Shown piece by piece: positions 17,558 through 27,297 of a stretch of DNA of 64,000 bases; position 1 is the stretch's first letter, and each line of letters opens with the position of its first letter. This stretch comes from Rhodospirillaceae bacterium (GTDB lineage: Bacteria; Pseudomonadota; Alphaproteobacteria; UBA8366). Location: assembly GCA_002722095.1 (NCBI GenBank), contig PBKG01000024.1:62001-126000 (forward strand), in the 5' to 3' direction. The notes under the pieces are model-generated. The model had not been told where the DNA came from. It did no database searches and was given only the letters and a program-made list of their open reading frames with translations. Position numbers and translations under genes: made by a program.

Positions 17558-18135
17558 GCGCTCGATCCCTTGCCAAAAAGTGACCTTAGCCAACGCTTAA
17601 ATGCGCCAAACAGAATTGCGAACCCAGAAGCTACTTCCTGGCCGCTCTCGTCGCTCTCGTCGCTTGCCGCGGGCGCGACCTCGCCGGACAAAACCTTGTC
17701 GCGCAGACATGCCGAGAATTGCGCGACCATTTCCTCCGCCACGGAAGCGATTACGCCCTGACTGCGACCATACTGGGCGACCGGACCATTGAGCGAAAGT
17801 TCGGTTTCGATTGTAACCGTGGAGCCTGCTTCGCTGGCAGCCAATGAAATATCCACATCCGCCTGCGCTCCGCCGCGTCCCTTGGCTTCACGCCCGTCGG
17901 CCTTGATCGTCGCGCTGAAGTTCGTGTCGTCGCGCTCGACAAAACGTGCCTCGCCATCGAACGCCAAGCTCACCGGGCCAAGCTTTACCTTGACCGACCC
18001 TTTATAAGCGTTTTCGTCGATGATCTCGGTCAATTCGGCGCCTGGCACACAAGGAGCAACGCGCGCAACATCCACCAACACCGACCAAGCTTCCGCCGGC
18101 GCAGCCGCCACATCGAAACTATTCTGCAATTTCAT
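17554..18135 (-). CDS. CoxG-family SRPBCC protein
   Basis: This 193-residue protein has an N-terminal SRPBCC fold (SFDVAAAPAEAWSVLVDVARVAPCVPGAELTE begins it) and a C-terminal tail with a basic, amphipathic end (LFGAFKRWLRSLFGKGSS). CoxG is known from carboxydotrophs as a membrane-associated partner that carries the quinone or recruits the hydroxylase to the membrane; the tail would be the anchor here. It is the first gene of the operon, facing the histidine kinase gene across a 126-base divergent promoter region. Confidence 0.88.
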   Translation of the reverse strand: MKLQNSFDVAAAPAEAWSVLVDVARVAPCVPGAELTEIIDENAYKGSVKVKLGPVSLAFDGEARFVERDDTNFSATIKADGREAKGRGGAQADVDISLAASEAGSTVTIETELSLNGPVAQYGRSQGVIASVAEEMVAQFSACLRDKVLSGEVAPAASDESDESGQEVASGFAILFGAFKRWLRSLFGKGSSA

Positions 18136-18261
18136 GGGCTTCCCCCCAATTTGTGCGTTGAAGCACTGCAGACTGACAACGGCAGACTTCCTACTGCCCT
18201 AACGCGCGAAAATGTTTAGTATTTGCCGTTACGTCAATGACTTTATTGTCCGGATCATTCA

Positions 18262-19884
18262 ATGCCAACCCGCATTAAACAATTTCCCAGAAAGCTGCTT
18301 TGGATTCTGCGGCGGGGCCGCTTTGTTCCCTGGGTCCTGACGGGTATCGGCATCATCCTGAGCGGCGTAATGTGGTACAGCCTGAACGCGAACGAAGGCA
18401 GCATAATTCGCCAAAAAACCACGGGAATTGCCACCAACATTAAACGCGAAGTCGAAAATCACTTCGCGGCGCAACTCGCCGCTTTAGGCCGAATGGCGAA
18501 ACGGTGGGAAGTCAGAGGCGGCACACCGCGGCCTGATTGGGAGAACGACGCTTCGGGCTTTATCGAAGACTATTCCGGCTTTCGCGCTATCGCAATTATC
18601 GACGCCGACCAGGTTGCCCGCTGGCAAGTGCCAAAGGGCAAGGGGAACAACGCAAAGGTATCCGAATTCCCGATAGGCACGGATCACAAGCGCCACTATC
18701 AGCGGGCAACGGAAAAGTTACAGATCACCGTTTTCAATATGTCCGGGAACGGAAATGACGAACACTTCGTTGTCGCACTGATCCCGATCCGGAGAAACGC
18801 TAAATCCGACGGTTTGATTGCCGCGAAAATCATTTCGCGTACGCTTATTCAAGATGCAGTGCACGATGCGGTCGCGGAGGACTATGTGCTTGAAGCGTTT
18901 CAAGGGTCACAGTTGGTTTTTCAGCAAAACCAGCACCTCCTGCAGGAAACGCAATGGCGCGAACAGATTTATATCGATTTGCCGGATATAAATTTTCGGC
19001 TCAATGTCACGCCCACAGGCCGGGCGAGCGAAAATATTCGTACCGGCTTACCCGAGATCGGACTTCTTGTGGGCATCGCGTTCTCAGGCCTCCTAGGCTA
19101 CACGGTCCATATCTACCAGCGCGCCGGCCGACGGCGGCGGCGGCAGGCGGCAGCACAGCGTGAATTAAATCTGGCACTGGAACAGCTGCAGAATGCCAAT
19201 AGCGCTAAATCCGACTTTCTTGCTCGTATGAGCCATGAGTTGCGCACCCCGCTGAACGCAATCATCGGATTTTCCCATGTCATCAAGGATCAACATTTTG
19301 GCCCGGTTTCCAACGACCGCTACCTCGAATATGCCAGATACATCTTCGACAGCGGCACTCATTTGCTCGATCTGATCAGCGACGTATTGGATCTATCAAA
19401 GATCGAGGCGGGCGAACGCGACATTCAACGTGCGCCTCTCAATCTCGCCGACTCTATCGAAGAGTCTGTGAAGATTTTCGAGCATGAAGCCGAGACCAAA
19501 GGAATTAATCTCAAACAGGAAACCACAAGCGACCTGCCTCCGCTCAACGCCGACCGGAGGGCGCTAAAACAAATCCTTTCCAATCTGCTTTCGAATGCCA
19601 TCAAATTCACCCCCAAAGGCGGCGACGTAACGGTTTATGCCAATGCGACGTACGAATCCATTCGCGTCGATGTCATCGATACCGGGATCGGCATGAGCGA
19701 ACGTGACATCCAGACCGCGCTAGCGCCCTTCCAACAAGTGACCAATCCGCTTACATCGGACGATCTCGGGACCGGTCTCGGTCTCCCGATCGTCAAGTCC
19801 TTGATGGAACTTCACGGCGGCCGGCTAAGTCTGATCAGCAATCGGCGGAGCGGCACACGAGTGACGCTGACATTCCCGCGATAG
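18262..19884 (+). CDS. membrane-bound sensor histidine kinase
   Basis: This 540-residue protein has a first membrane helix near residues 20-40 (VLTGIGIILSGVMWYSL), a periplasmic sensor region of about 230 residues, and a second helix near 265-285 (IGLLVGIAFSGLLGYTVHIY). A short linker, a dimerisation helix and a catalytic domain follow. The H-box SHELRTPLNAIIGFS places the phosphorylated His near residue 325; the N-box LSNLLSNAIKF and the ATP lid motifs DTGIGMS and GTGLGLPIV are intact. No receiver domain or partner regulator is adjacent, so it is an orphan kinase. It faces the cox-like operon, which it might control. Confidence 0.93.
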   Translation: MPTRIKQFPRKLLWILRRGRFVPWVLTGIGIILSGVMWYSLNANEGSIIRQKTTGIATNIKREVENHFAAQLAALGRMAKRWEVRGGTPRPDWENDASGFIEDYSGFRAIAIIDADQVARWQVPKGKGNNAKVSEFPIGTDHKRHYQRATEKLQITVFNMSGNGNDEHFVVALIPIRRNAKSDGLIAAKIISRTLIQDAVHDAVAEDYVLEAFQGSQLVFQQNQHLLQETQWREQIYIDLPDINFRLNVTPTGRASENIRTGLPEIGLLVGIAFSGLLGYTVHIYQRAGRRRRRQAAAQRELNLALEQLQNANSAKSDFLARMSHELRTPLNAIIGFSHVIKDQHFGPVSNDRYLEYARYIFDSGTHLLDLISDVLDLSKIEAGERDIQRAPLNLADSIEESVKIFEHEAETKGINLKQETTSDLPPLNADRRALKQILSNLLSNAIKFTPKGGDVTVYANATYESIRVDVIDTGIGMSERDIQTALAPFQQVTNPLTSDDLGTGLGLPIVKSLMELHGGRLSLISNRRSGTRVTLTFPR

Positions 19885-19886
19885 GC

Positions 19887-21908
19887 CTACTCAAGTGAGG
19901 TGATATGGCGCGGGCGGCCCCAATTTGCGGCCGTCGCAAGCGCCTGAGGAATATCCTCCTCCAACATCAGGCCATCAGCCACAAGCCGTTTGCACGCAGC
20001 TTCGATGGCGGCAACATAGTCCTCCTGAGTGGAATAGCGCTCCAACACCGAGGGGCGCGGATCACGAGTGAATTCCCGCTCTTCCGGCGAATCCGCAAAG
20101 GGCAGGTAGCTGCCGTTGAATTCATAGGTGGCCCCATAGCCATGGCCGCGAGCACGAATGTTCCAGCCCACATAGGTCCCCATCGGCGCTTGGACCATCG
20201 GCGCGCGAATACCCGGCACGTCGTTGCCATCTTCGTCCGAGGACGGAATGAGAATGCCATACCCCTCCGCGTCGATAACCTTTGGCGGTTCCGAGAGGAT
20301 GCCTTTGTCTTCATCGGGCCCGTGATCGAGCAATTTCAGACTGGCCGGCCCCGTCGGCAGCAGGGTCGCTGGAATATCAGGGAACTGCGCTCGCCATTCG
20401 TCATAGGTCACCAGCGTGCCGTCCTTTCGCGTCGGCATGCGTGAATCCGGCGGCGACGAACCGTCGCTCGCCCAAGCATCCATCGCATCCAACATGGCGC
20501 GAAAGATCATCGATGTGGTCACGATATTCGAATAGTTGGTGCATATGCCTTTGGACGGCGCGCCGTCGATGGGCGGTGAATTATGCTGCGAACTTGCCCA
20601 AAGATAGACCCGCACCGTATCCGGCTGGGCGAGATCTTTGCCTTCCGTATCCGTATGCACGAGCGAGCCCCGCCGCTGCCAATATTCGGTCGCGGTCTGG
20701 GAATGCATCACCAGCGGGTCCGTGTCGGGCCGTTTGAGAATGGCGTCGGTTTTCCCGGTCAGATGATCGGTACATTCCGCATAGGAGAAGGGAAACCGAT
20801 CAGCATATATGTAGTGATCTTCATATTGCTGACCGGCCATGGAGACCGCATTGGCGAACCGCTGGTTGAGCCACATACGCCCCGCACCGGAAACATGCGG
20901 CAACAAGCCGTCGAATACTTTCCGACCTTCCGCGTCGCCGTTGAAACCGCGATAGATGTAATCGCGAATACAGCGTCCGGTTTGGGACCGGCCCCAACCA
21001 TAGGCCTTGTCGACCTGAACCGGATTATCGTTACCGCCAGCATCCTTATCGCCATATTTGAGATAGCTGACGAGATCACGCACCGCGATATGGCCGAGCC
21101 CCATCACAAGCGGATCCTTGGCTTCGTAAATTAGCTCGTAAATCCAGCCCGGCTGAAAATCCCCATGGAGATGGATGAATTCGTCCGACGGCAAGATCGC
21201 GGTCTCGCTGGAGCCGCGCGTGGTTTCACCGGAAACGCCGGCGCCGCTGACCACTTGTGCGAACTCCCATTCGTCGGCCGGAATTGGAATGCGCTCGTCT
21301 TCCGCATAACGGCGCTTGGAGAGTTGCGCCTTCGTCGTGTCGCGGGACACGGTGGGATGGCTGCGCGTACCGGCTCGGCCCGACAAGGCGAAACACGCGG
21401 TCGGGCTACCCGGAATATATTCCTGGCGCACCTTACCGGTGATCGGCTTGCCGTTATCGGTCGCCACCGGCAGCTTCATCGTTGCCCGCCCGTCGCCGGG
21501 AAGAAGATCGCCCTGCCAGGCGCCCCAAATGAAACTGTAGCCGCGGCGCATGAGATAACCATTGCCGGCATCTTCCAGGGATCGAGGATCGTTGGAATGG
21601 GGCGCGTCATTGAAAAACTGGAAGGCGCGAATATTGCCCCGATTGCCCCAATCGTAAAACAACCGCCCATTGCCTTTCGCGGCATCGACAGGCCGAACCA
21701 TGTAAAACTCAGCGGAGAATTCCACCAATCCATCGGCGTTTACCGGTGCCTTGTCGATATCCGTCACGACGGCCTGAGCATCGGCCTTGGGATCGACGGC
21801 ATAATGCGCCCAGCCCACAAGACGCTCGTAAGCGCCCGTCTCGCCAAATTCATGTCCGCCGGCAAATGGCGTGCGTTCGATAATTTCCAGGGTAATGTTG
21901 TTGGTCAC
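19887..21908 (-). CDS. large alpha/beta hydrolase domain protein
   Basis: This 673-residue protein starts ITLEIIERTPFAGGHEFGETGAYE and contains a large insert-rich hydrolase core. The likely nucleophile lies in YGWGRSQTGRCIRDYIYRGF (Ser within G-R-S-Q-T-G). The family is usually annotated only as an alpha/beta hydrolase domain protein. There is no signal peptide. Substrates of these proteins are unknown; context with CoA and dehydrogenase genes suggests an ester or lactone. It ends two bases from the convergent histidine kinase gene and probably shares transcription with the selenoprotein genes upstream. Confidence 0.75.
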   Translation of the reverse strand: MTNNITLEIIERTPFAGGHEFGETGAYERLVGWAHYAVDPKADAQAVVTDIDKAPVNADGLVEFSAEFYMVRPVDAAKGNGRLFYDWGNRGNIRAFQFFNDAPHSNDPRSLEDAGNGYLMRRGYSFIWGAWQGDLLPGDGRATMKLPVATDNGKPITGKVRQEYIPGSPTACFALSGRAGTRSHPTVSRDTTKAQLSKRRYAEDERIPIPADEWEFAQVVSGAGVSGETTRGSSETAILPSDEFIHLHGDFQPGWIYELIYEAKDPLVMGLGHIAVRDLVSYLKYGDKDAGGNDNPVQVDKAYGWGRSQTGRCIRDYIYRGFNGDAEGRKVFDGLLPHVSGAGRMWLNQRFANAVSMAGQQYEDHYIYADRFPFSYAECTDHLTGKTDAILKRPDTDPLVMHSQTATEYWQRRGSLVHTDTEGKDLAQPDTVRVYLWASSQHNSPPIDGAPSKGICTNYSNIVTTSMIFRAMLDAMDAWASDGSSPPDSRMPTRKDGTLVTYDEWRAQFPDIPATLLPTGPASLKLLDHGPDEDKGILSEPPKVIDAEGYGILIPSSDEDGNDVPGIRAPMVQAPMGTYVGWNIRARGHGYGATYEFNGSYLPFADSPEEREFTRDPRPSVLERYSTQEDYVAAIEAACKRLVADGLMLEEDIPQALATAANWGRPRHITSLE

Positions 21909-21954
21909 GGTCCCCTCCCTTGCTTGCCCGACAGGTTTAGCGCCGCGTTCCGCG

Positions 21955-22785
21955 CTAGTCTACCGAGCGGGCGCACCGGAAGGCGATGTGGTGGTGGCCT
22001 GAAAGAGGACTCCGCGAGACATATTCTCCGCGCTCGGTCGTGCTCAGCATCGCGGCCACGTCGTCGAGGGCACCGCCGCGGGTTCCCCGATCGCCGATCA
22101 CGGTCATATCTTCGCGCCCGTCCTTGGCCTTATAGGGATAGGGCCAGTACAAGCTCGAAACCCAGTCATAGGCATTGCCCGCCATGTCGAGAATGCCGTC
22201 CGGGGTAGCGCCCGTGGGATGCGCATCTACCGGTGCGGTATCGTTCCAGCCTTTGTTGAAGCGCGCCCGACCTTTCGGCGGTGCCGACCCCCAAGGAAAT
22301 GGCCGACCTTCGACGCCCTTCGCCGCACGTTCCCATTCCGCCTCGGTCGGCAATCGTTTGCCAGCCCAGCGGCAATAGTCTCGGGCGCCATACCAGCTCA
22401 CCTCGACCGCCGGGTGTTTTTCGAAACCCTTATGAGGCCTGAACCTGAATTTTTCCGCATGAATGCGGGCGTCCGAATCGTCCCAATCGTAGAGATTCCG
22501 GCCCCGCTTGTTCTCGGTCGATCCGACCGAATTGAGAAAGTCGGCGAATTGCGCGTTGGTAACCGGCGTCCGGTCGATCCAAAATGCCTCGAGCACGACC
22601 CGATGCGCCGGGCGCTGGTCTTCGGGGCCCGTATCGCTGCCCATGACGAACGATCCGCCCGGGATACGGATCATTTCGGTTTTCGGTACGGCCGATTGTG
22701 AAGGGACCGGCTTGGACACGGCCGCAAGGGCCGAAGACAGGCCAAACAGGAAAATTCCAATCGCGATCCCTACGGTTCGTTTCAT
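21955..22785 (-). CDS. secreted SUMF1/formylglycine-generating-enzyme-like protein without the catalytic cysteine pair
   Basis: This 276-residue protein has a signal peptide (MKRTVGIAIGIFLFGLSSALA) and the SUMF1 fold: MIRIPGGSFVMGSDTGPEDQ, RPAHRVVLEAFWIDRTPVTN, VSWYGARDYCRWAGKRLPTEAEWERAA, DMAGNAYDWV. True formylglycine-generating enzymes have RGGSxxC with a second Cys five residues on; here the stretch is RGGALDDVAAML, so both cysteines are missing. It is therefore a SUMF1-fold protein of other function, perhaps ligand binding. The ATG at 22785 follows AGGAGG at ideal spacing, and the gene lies eight bases after the upstream selenoprotein stop. Confidence 0.82.
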   Translation of the reverse strand: MKRTVGIAIGIFLFGLSSALAAVSKPVPSQSAVPKTEMIRIPGGSFVMGSDTGPEDQRPAHRVVLEAFWIDRTPVTNAQFADFLNSVGSTENKRGRNLYDWDDSDARIHAEKFRFRPHKGFEKHPAVEVSWYGARDYCRWAGKRLPTEAEWERAAKGVEGRPFPWGSAPPKGRARFNKGWNDTAPVDAHPTGATPDGILDMAGNAYDWVSSLYWPYPYKAKDGREDMTVIGDRGTRGGALDDVAAMLSTTERGEYVSRSPLSGHHHIAFRCARSVD

Positions 22786-22793
22786 CGAACCTC

Positions 22794-24524
22794 CTAGATC
22801 ATGCACACATCCGCACCACAGCCGAGTTCACGCTCGGCGGTTTCCAAAAGCTCATTCAGACGTTCCGGTGTTTCGACCCTCCGCCCGATCACCGCCGGCG
22901 AATTGGCCTGAAACCAGAAATTATGGGTCGGGTGCCCGCCACCGGCGATCACCAAGGCGAGATTCTCCGGCTGAGCCGCAATCGGCCACGGGTCGGTACC
23001 GCCCGAGGCCTGAACCGTCGGATTGGAATCCATCTCAAGCCATTGTTTCAAACCGCAAGCAGCGACATCCGCCTTCGGAATACGGCTCCGCTCCCAAATC
23101 TCTTGTTTCAATCTTGCCTGATCCCAGCCGAGTTCTGCGAACCGCTCCGCGAGCGCGCCCGACATCATCAAGACACCCGGTGTTCCGTCCGTATAACCGG
23201 CGAGATAGTGAAAGGTCGCCTGGCCCAGATAACGCGCGACGCGGTTTAAACTTTGTTCCACTTCTTCTTCGGCAGTTTCCTTACCGGTACCGCGGCGCAT
23301 GATATTCATCGCTCCGGAGCAAGCGACAACGGAGACCGCGTTCGTACCGGCAGCGAATCCGTGCCGGCTTTCGGCGAATGACTGCCAGCCATCGGGCAGA
23401 TTATCTTCATCCTCGGCGAAGACCGCGTTTGTCGTCCGCATCGGGCCGAATATCGCCATTGTGCCAACACCGGGCAGCGCGCCGCCGACATTCTGCTGCA
23501 ACAGCCGAATAGCGCGTCCGATGGCGAGCCCCGCCGGACGCTGTGGATCCGGGCCCAGCAACCCGAAACCCGAGTTGAGACGAATTTGTTTTGCGATCGG
23601 GCCGTTAACGATGACCACGGGAAACTGACTGCCCGACGATGCCTGCCAACTTGCATGTTTGAGAGCGGGATCGAGGATGGCATCGATCGCCGCCAGCAAG
23701 ACGGATAAATGCTCCGGCCGGCCGCCGGCCATGGCGAGCGCGACCGCAGCGGTCTCCACGGTCACCAGGCCGCCCCGCGGCATCAGTTTGCCGACGATAT
23801 GATCGCGTTCAAGATCGGTTCCTTGCAAAACCCAGCCGATGCGTTTTTCCGTCGGCGGATTGATCGGCAGCCCATCGCTCCAGTTGTTGGTCTGAAACCA
23901 ATTATGAAGTTGGGTCGTCGCGTCCTCGTAATCTTCGCCGGGAACGGTGACCATGGGTGCGTTGCGTAGTCCCGTCTCGGTCGCGCTCGGCCGCCAATCC
24001 GTGAGGCCCGCGGCGAAATCATCACCGGCGCCCTCGACCGGCGCTAGGTCGCTTTCGGCCATGAACAGGTCGATCGGGAAACTCACCATCGCCGCATCGG
24101 CATCGAAGCCAAATCCGGACATGGCGTTTCGCACCACGCCCATGAAATCTTCGCGGGCGAGCAATACGGTGGGAATGCCGGCAATTTCCAATCTAGCGGC
24201 AGCACGGCCGCAAGCGGTAGCGCATCGGCCTCAGGCCGCATTCCCCATGATGACGGCATCGACCTTTTGCGCCCGAACGGCTTCGACCAACTCATCGGAA
24301 TCGATTACTTCATTGCCGAGCGGAAATTTCTCCGCGGGCACGATGTCGATTCCGGGAAAGTTGGCGCGAAGCAATTCCTCGACCAACGGCAAGGTGCGAT
24401 GCGCCTGCCATTCGTCGTTAGAAACGATACCCACTTTCTTGCCGTCGAGCCCATCGAGGCGCGCGGCATGAAGCTGAGTAATCTCGATTGCACCAGTCGG
24501 ATCGAACACTTCGAGTTCGGTCAT
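22794..24524 (-). CDS. UGSC-like selenoprotein A with in-frame TGA read as selenocysteine
   Basis: Read through the TGA at 24231-24233, this gene encodes one protein of 576 residues; without readthrough it falls into a 97-residue and a roughly 465-residue piece. The join reads G-N-A-A-U-G-R-C-A-T-A-C-G-R, with Sec98, Cys101 and Cys105, in the place of the U-G-S-C motif of UGSC (seleno)proteins. The N-terminal domain contains LDGKKVGIVSNDEWQAHRTL. The long C-terminal domain (LPINPPTEKRIGWVLQGTD, MPRGGLVTVETAAVALAMAG) is a conserved domain of unknown function. The ATG at 24524 follows GGGAAG. Its paralogue lies 36 bases upstream. A thiol/selenol redox or reductive role is likely; the substrate is unknown. 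Confidence 0.85.
24196..24211 (-). promoter_or_regulatory. bacterial SECIS-like hairpin of selenoprotein A
   Basis: On the coding strand GCGGC-CGTGCT-GCCGC forms a five-pair stem with a six-base loop holding GT near its start. It begins 19 nt after the TGA, which puts the loop guanine about 26 nt from the UGA, within the usual bacterial SECIS range. Beyond a T-T mismatch two further outer pairs (C-G, T-A) are possible. The same 16 bases recur at the same distance in the upstream paralogue. Confidence 0.7.
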
Positions 24525-24560
24525 ATAATGCTTCCCAAAATTAAGTCGCAAATTTCTAAA

Positions 24561-26279
24561 TTAAATCAAACACATATCGTCTGCACACCCGATATCACGG
24601 TCGGCCTGCTGCAATAGATTCTGCCAACCCTCCGGTGTTTCGATCAACGATTTGCCGACGGTAAGTGCATTTCCCTGCAGCCAGAAATTATGGGTCGGAT
24701 GGGCGCCGCCGCCAACCAGCAACATGATACCGTCCGGTGTTTGGCAAATCGGCCAGGGGTCGATATCGGCAGCCTGCGCGATGGGATCGGTCGAGGCGCG
24801 AATCCATTGTTCAAGGCCGGACGAGATCACCGTCTGCTTGTCGATCTTGGTATGCTCCCACAGGAATTCGCGGACCTTGGGCTTGGTCCACCCAAGGGCT
24901 GCCAATTGCTTGGCGACGACCGGCGAAATTATCACCGCGCCGGCGCTTCCCGCGCTCCAACCTCGAATGAAATGCGGATTGGCCGTCTGCATATAGGTGG
25001 CGATACGGCGAAGACTGTCCTCGGCTTCCACCTCGAGCGTTTCTTTGCCCGTTCCCCGGCGAATGATGTTGGACCCGCCGGTGGCAACGAATACGGAAAC
25101 TGAATTGGTGCCCCGTTCGATGCCATGCCATTCGGTGGCATGGGGCTCCCAGCCATCGGGCAGTGCGTCCTCCGCTTCCGCGATGACCGCGTTCGTGTAA
25201 CGCATGGCCCCAAAGATCGCCATCGTGCCCGTGCCCGGAAGTGCGCCGCCCACATTCTGCTGCATCAGCCGAATAGCGCGCCCGATGCTTCCCCCCGCAG
25301 GAGCCTGCGGGTTGGGACCCATCATGCCGAAGCCCGAATTAAGACGGATGTCCTTGGCGATCGGGCCGTTCACGATGATTACCGGGAACGTCATGCCCGA
25401 CGTTGATTGCCATTTATCGTGGTCCATGCCGGGTTGAAGAATGGTCTCAACCGCCGCCAACAGAACCGGCAGATATTCCGGCCGACCGCCCGACATCGCC
25501 AACGCGACGGCTACGGTCTCAACCGTGACGATCCCGCCACGGGGCATGAATTTTCCAATCTGTTCGTCCCGAGACCGATCCGTCCCTTGCAGAATCCAGT
25601 CGACCTTGTCCGTGGTCGGCGGAATGACCGGCAAGCCGTCGGCCCAAAGATTAGTCAGAAACAGATTGTTGGTTTTGACCACCGCGGATTCGTAATCATC
25701 CACATCGAGGTCGATCATTTCCGCATTACGGATACCTTTGGTATCGGCCGCGGGCAGCCAATCCAGCAGACCGTCGATAAATTTTTGCTTGTCTTTCTCG
25801 ACCGGCGCGAGATCGCTTTCGATCAGGAATACGTCAATCGGAAAAGTCACCATTGGCGCGTCCTGGTCGAAACCGAGACCGGCGACAGCGTTTTTCACCA
25901 CACCCACGAAATCCTCGCGGGTCAGAATTACGGTGGGAATGCCTGCAGATTCTAGTCGAGCGGCAGCACGGCCGCATGCTGTAGAGCAGTTCCCTCAGGC
26001 GGCATTGCCGATGACAACCGCATCGACACCCAATTCCTTGGCCCGTACCACCGTTGCGTCCGCATCGATCACCGCGTTGCCGATGGGAAATTCGTCATAC
26101 GGCACGATTTCGGCGGTCGGATGATCCGCTTTAATCATCTCGCCGACCAGCGGCAGTGTGCGGTGCGCCTGCCAGCTATCGTTCGACAGCAATGCAATTT
26201 TTTTGCCGTCCAACGTATCCAGCCGTGGCGCGTGGAGCTCGGTAATCTCCGTTGCGCCCGAAGGGTCGTAAACTTCCAT
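24561..26279 (-). CDS. UGSC-like selenoprotein B with in-frame TGA read as selenocysteine
   Basis: The gene encodes 572 residues when the TGA at 25995-25997 is read as selenocysteine. The join reads G-N-A-A-U-G-N-C-S-T-A-C-G-R (Sec95, Cys98, Cys102), and the frame continues without another stop into VILTREDFVGVVKNAVAGLG. Domains match those of the downstream paralogue: a small N-terminal domain (LDGKKIALLSNDSWQAHRTL) and a 450-residue C-terminal domain (LPVIPPTTDKVDWILQGTDR, MPRGGIVTVETVAVALAMSG). GGGAGG precedes the ATG at 26279. Both paralogues probably arose by tandem duplication and have since diverged widely, which suggests distinct substrates or a heteromer. Sec synthesis genes (selA, selB, selC, selD) must lie elsewhere. 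Confidence 0.85.
25960..25975 (-). promoter_or_regulatory. bacterial SECIS-like hairpin of selenoprotein B
   Basis: The coding strand carries the same GCGGC-CGTGCT-GCCGC hairpin as the downstream paralogue, again 19 nt after the TGA. The six codons spanning it are identical at all 18 bases between the two genes, while synonymous positions on both sides have changed, which points to selection on the RNA. Confidence 0.7.
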
Positions 26280-26346
26280 CGGGGATCCTCCCTTTGTCAC
26301 TCTTGAGAAAATCGTATCACTAAAAAACCGCGAAAGTAAGCGGCAC

Positions 26347-27294
26347 TCACTTCATTTCCAACAGCACTTTCATGATTCCAGGCTCGGCGTCTTTCGCGAA
26401 AGCCGCCAGCCCATCGCCAAGCGAATAGCGGGCATCGATAAGTTCCGTCGGATCGAAATCTCCCGAGGACAACAGCGCCAAAGCCTTGTCGAATGGCCCG
26501 CAGCGAGACCCGACGATCTTGATTTCATCCACCACCACCGGTGCTGCGTCGATGGTGAGCGCGCCGGGATAAGTGCTTTTCAACACCAAAGTCCCTTTCG
26601 GCCGAAGGGCGGCCAATGCGGTCGCAAACCCATCGGGATTGCCGGTGCATTCGACGGCGATATCGAAACTGCGCTCGGGCACCGCGTCGGTTACGGTTTC
26701 GGCCACATAGGCTTCAAGCCGCTTCAATTTCTCTTCGCCGCGCCCCATCGCGGTTACCGATGCGCCGGTCAACGCCAAAACACGGCAAATAAGATGGCCG
26801 AGCTTGCCGGGGCCCACGACGAGCACTTTGTCGCCCGCGCCCATTTTCACCTGTTCCAAAATTTCCAAGGCCGCGGCCAACGGCTCGGTAAACACCGCCG
26901 CATCGTCCGAGATTTGATCTGGCACTTGGTGCAGGTTCGCCACCGGCAACGACAGGTGTTCCGCAAAAGCGCCATCGCGACCCACGATACCGAGGACGGT
27001 TCGGTTCCCGCAGTGTTTGGACCTCCCCGACGCGCAATTCGGACATCGGCCGCAGACGGCATTGATTTCGCCGACCACACGTTTGCCCACGATGTCGGAT
27101 GGCCCGTCTTCGACCATGCCCACGAATTCGTGGCCGAGCACGCCAGTAAAGGGGTAGAGACCGCTGATCAATCCGCTATCTGTGCTGCAGATGCCCGCCT
27201 GTGTTACCCGCACCAAAGCTTCGCCGTCCCGTGCCGGGTCGGGAATATCATCGCGAACGTCGAGGGTTTCGTTTTCAAGCCAGAGGCCCAGCAT
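26347..27294 (-). CDS. zinc-type alcohol dehydrogenase family protein (MDR)
   Basis: This 315-residue medium-chain dehydrogenase has a catalytic zinc site (GICSTDSGLISG, GHEFVGMVE), a structural zinc site with four cysteines (CGRCPNCASGRSKHC), and a Rossmann nucleotide site (VLVVGPGKLGHLICRVL). It is shorter than typical 340-residue members. It lies between the SDR and the selenoprotein genes, co-oriented with both (67 bases before selenoprotein B), and probably oxidises an alcohol intermediate in the same pathway. Confidence 0.88.
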   Translation of the reverse strand: MLGLWLENETLDVRDDIPDPARDGEALVRVTQAGICSTDSGLISGLYPFTGVLGHEFVGMVEDGPSDIVGKRVVGEINAVCGRCPNCASGRSKHCGNRTVLGIVGRDGAFAEHLSLPVANLHQVPDQISDDAAVFTEPLAAALEILEQVKMGAGDKVLVVGPGKLGHLICRVLALTGASVTAMGRGEEKLKRLEAYVAETVTDAVPERSFDIAVECTGNPDGFATALAALRPKGTLVLKSTYPGALTIDAAPVVVDEIKIVGSRCGPFDKALALLSSGDFDPTELIDARYSLGDGLAAFAKDAEPGIMKVLLEMK

Positions 27295-27297
27295 GGA

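Noticed and set aside
21165..22208. Open frame of 347 codons on the + strand
   Set aside because: It is antisense to the alpha/beta hydrolase and SUMF1-like genes, Arg-rich and without recognisable motifs.
21955..22785. Sulfatase-activating formylglycine-generating enzyme
   Set aside because: Both active-site cysteines are missing and no sulfatase gene is near.
24231..24551. Stand-alone 106-residue protein
   Set aside because: It ends at the TGA that is in frame with the downstream piece and forms the U-G-x-C motif; it is the N-terminal part of a selenoprotein.
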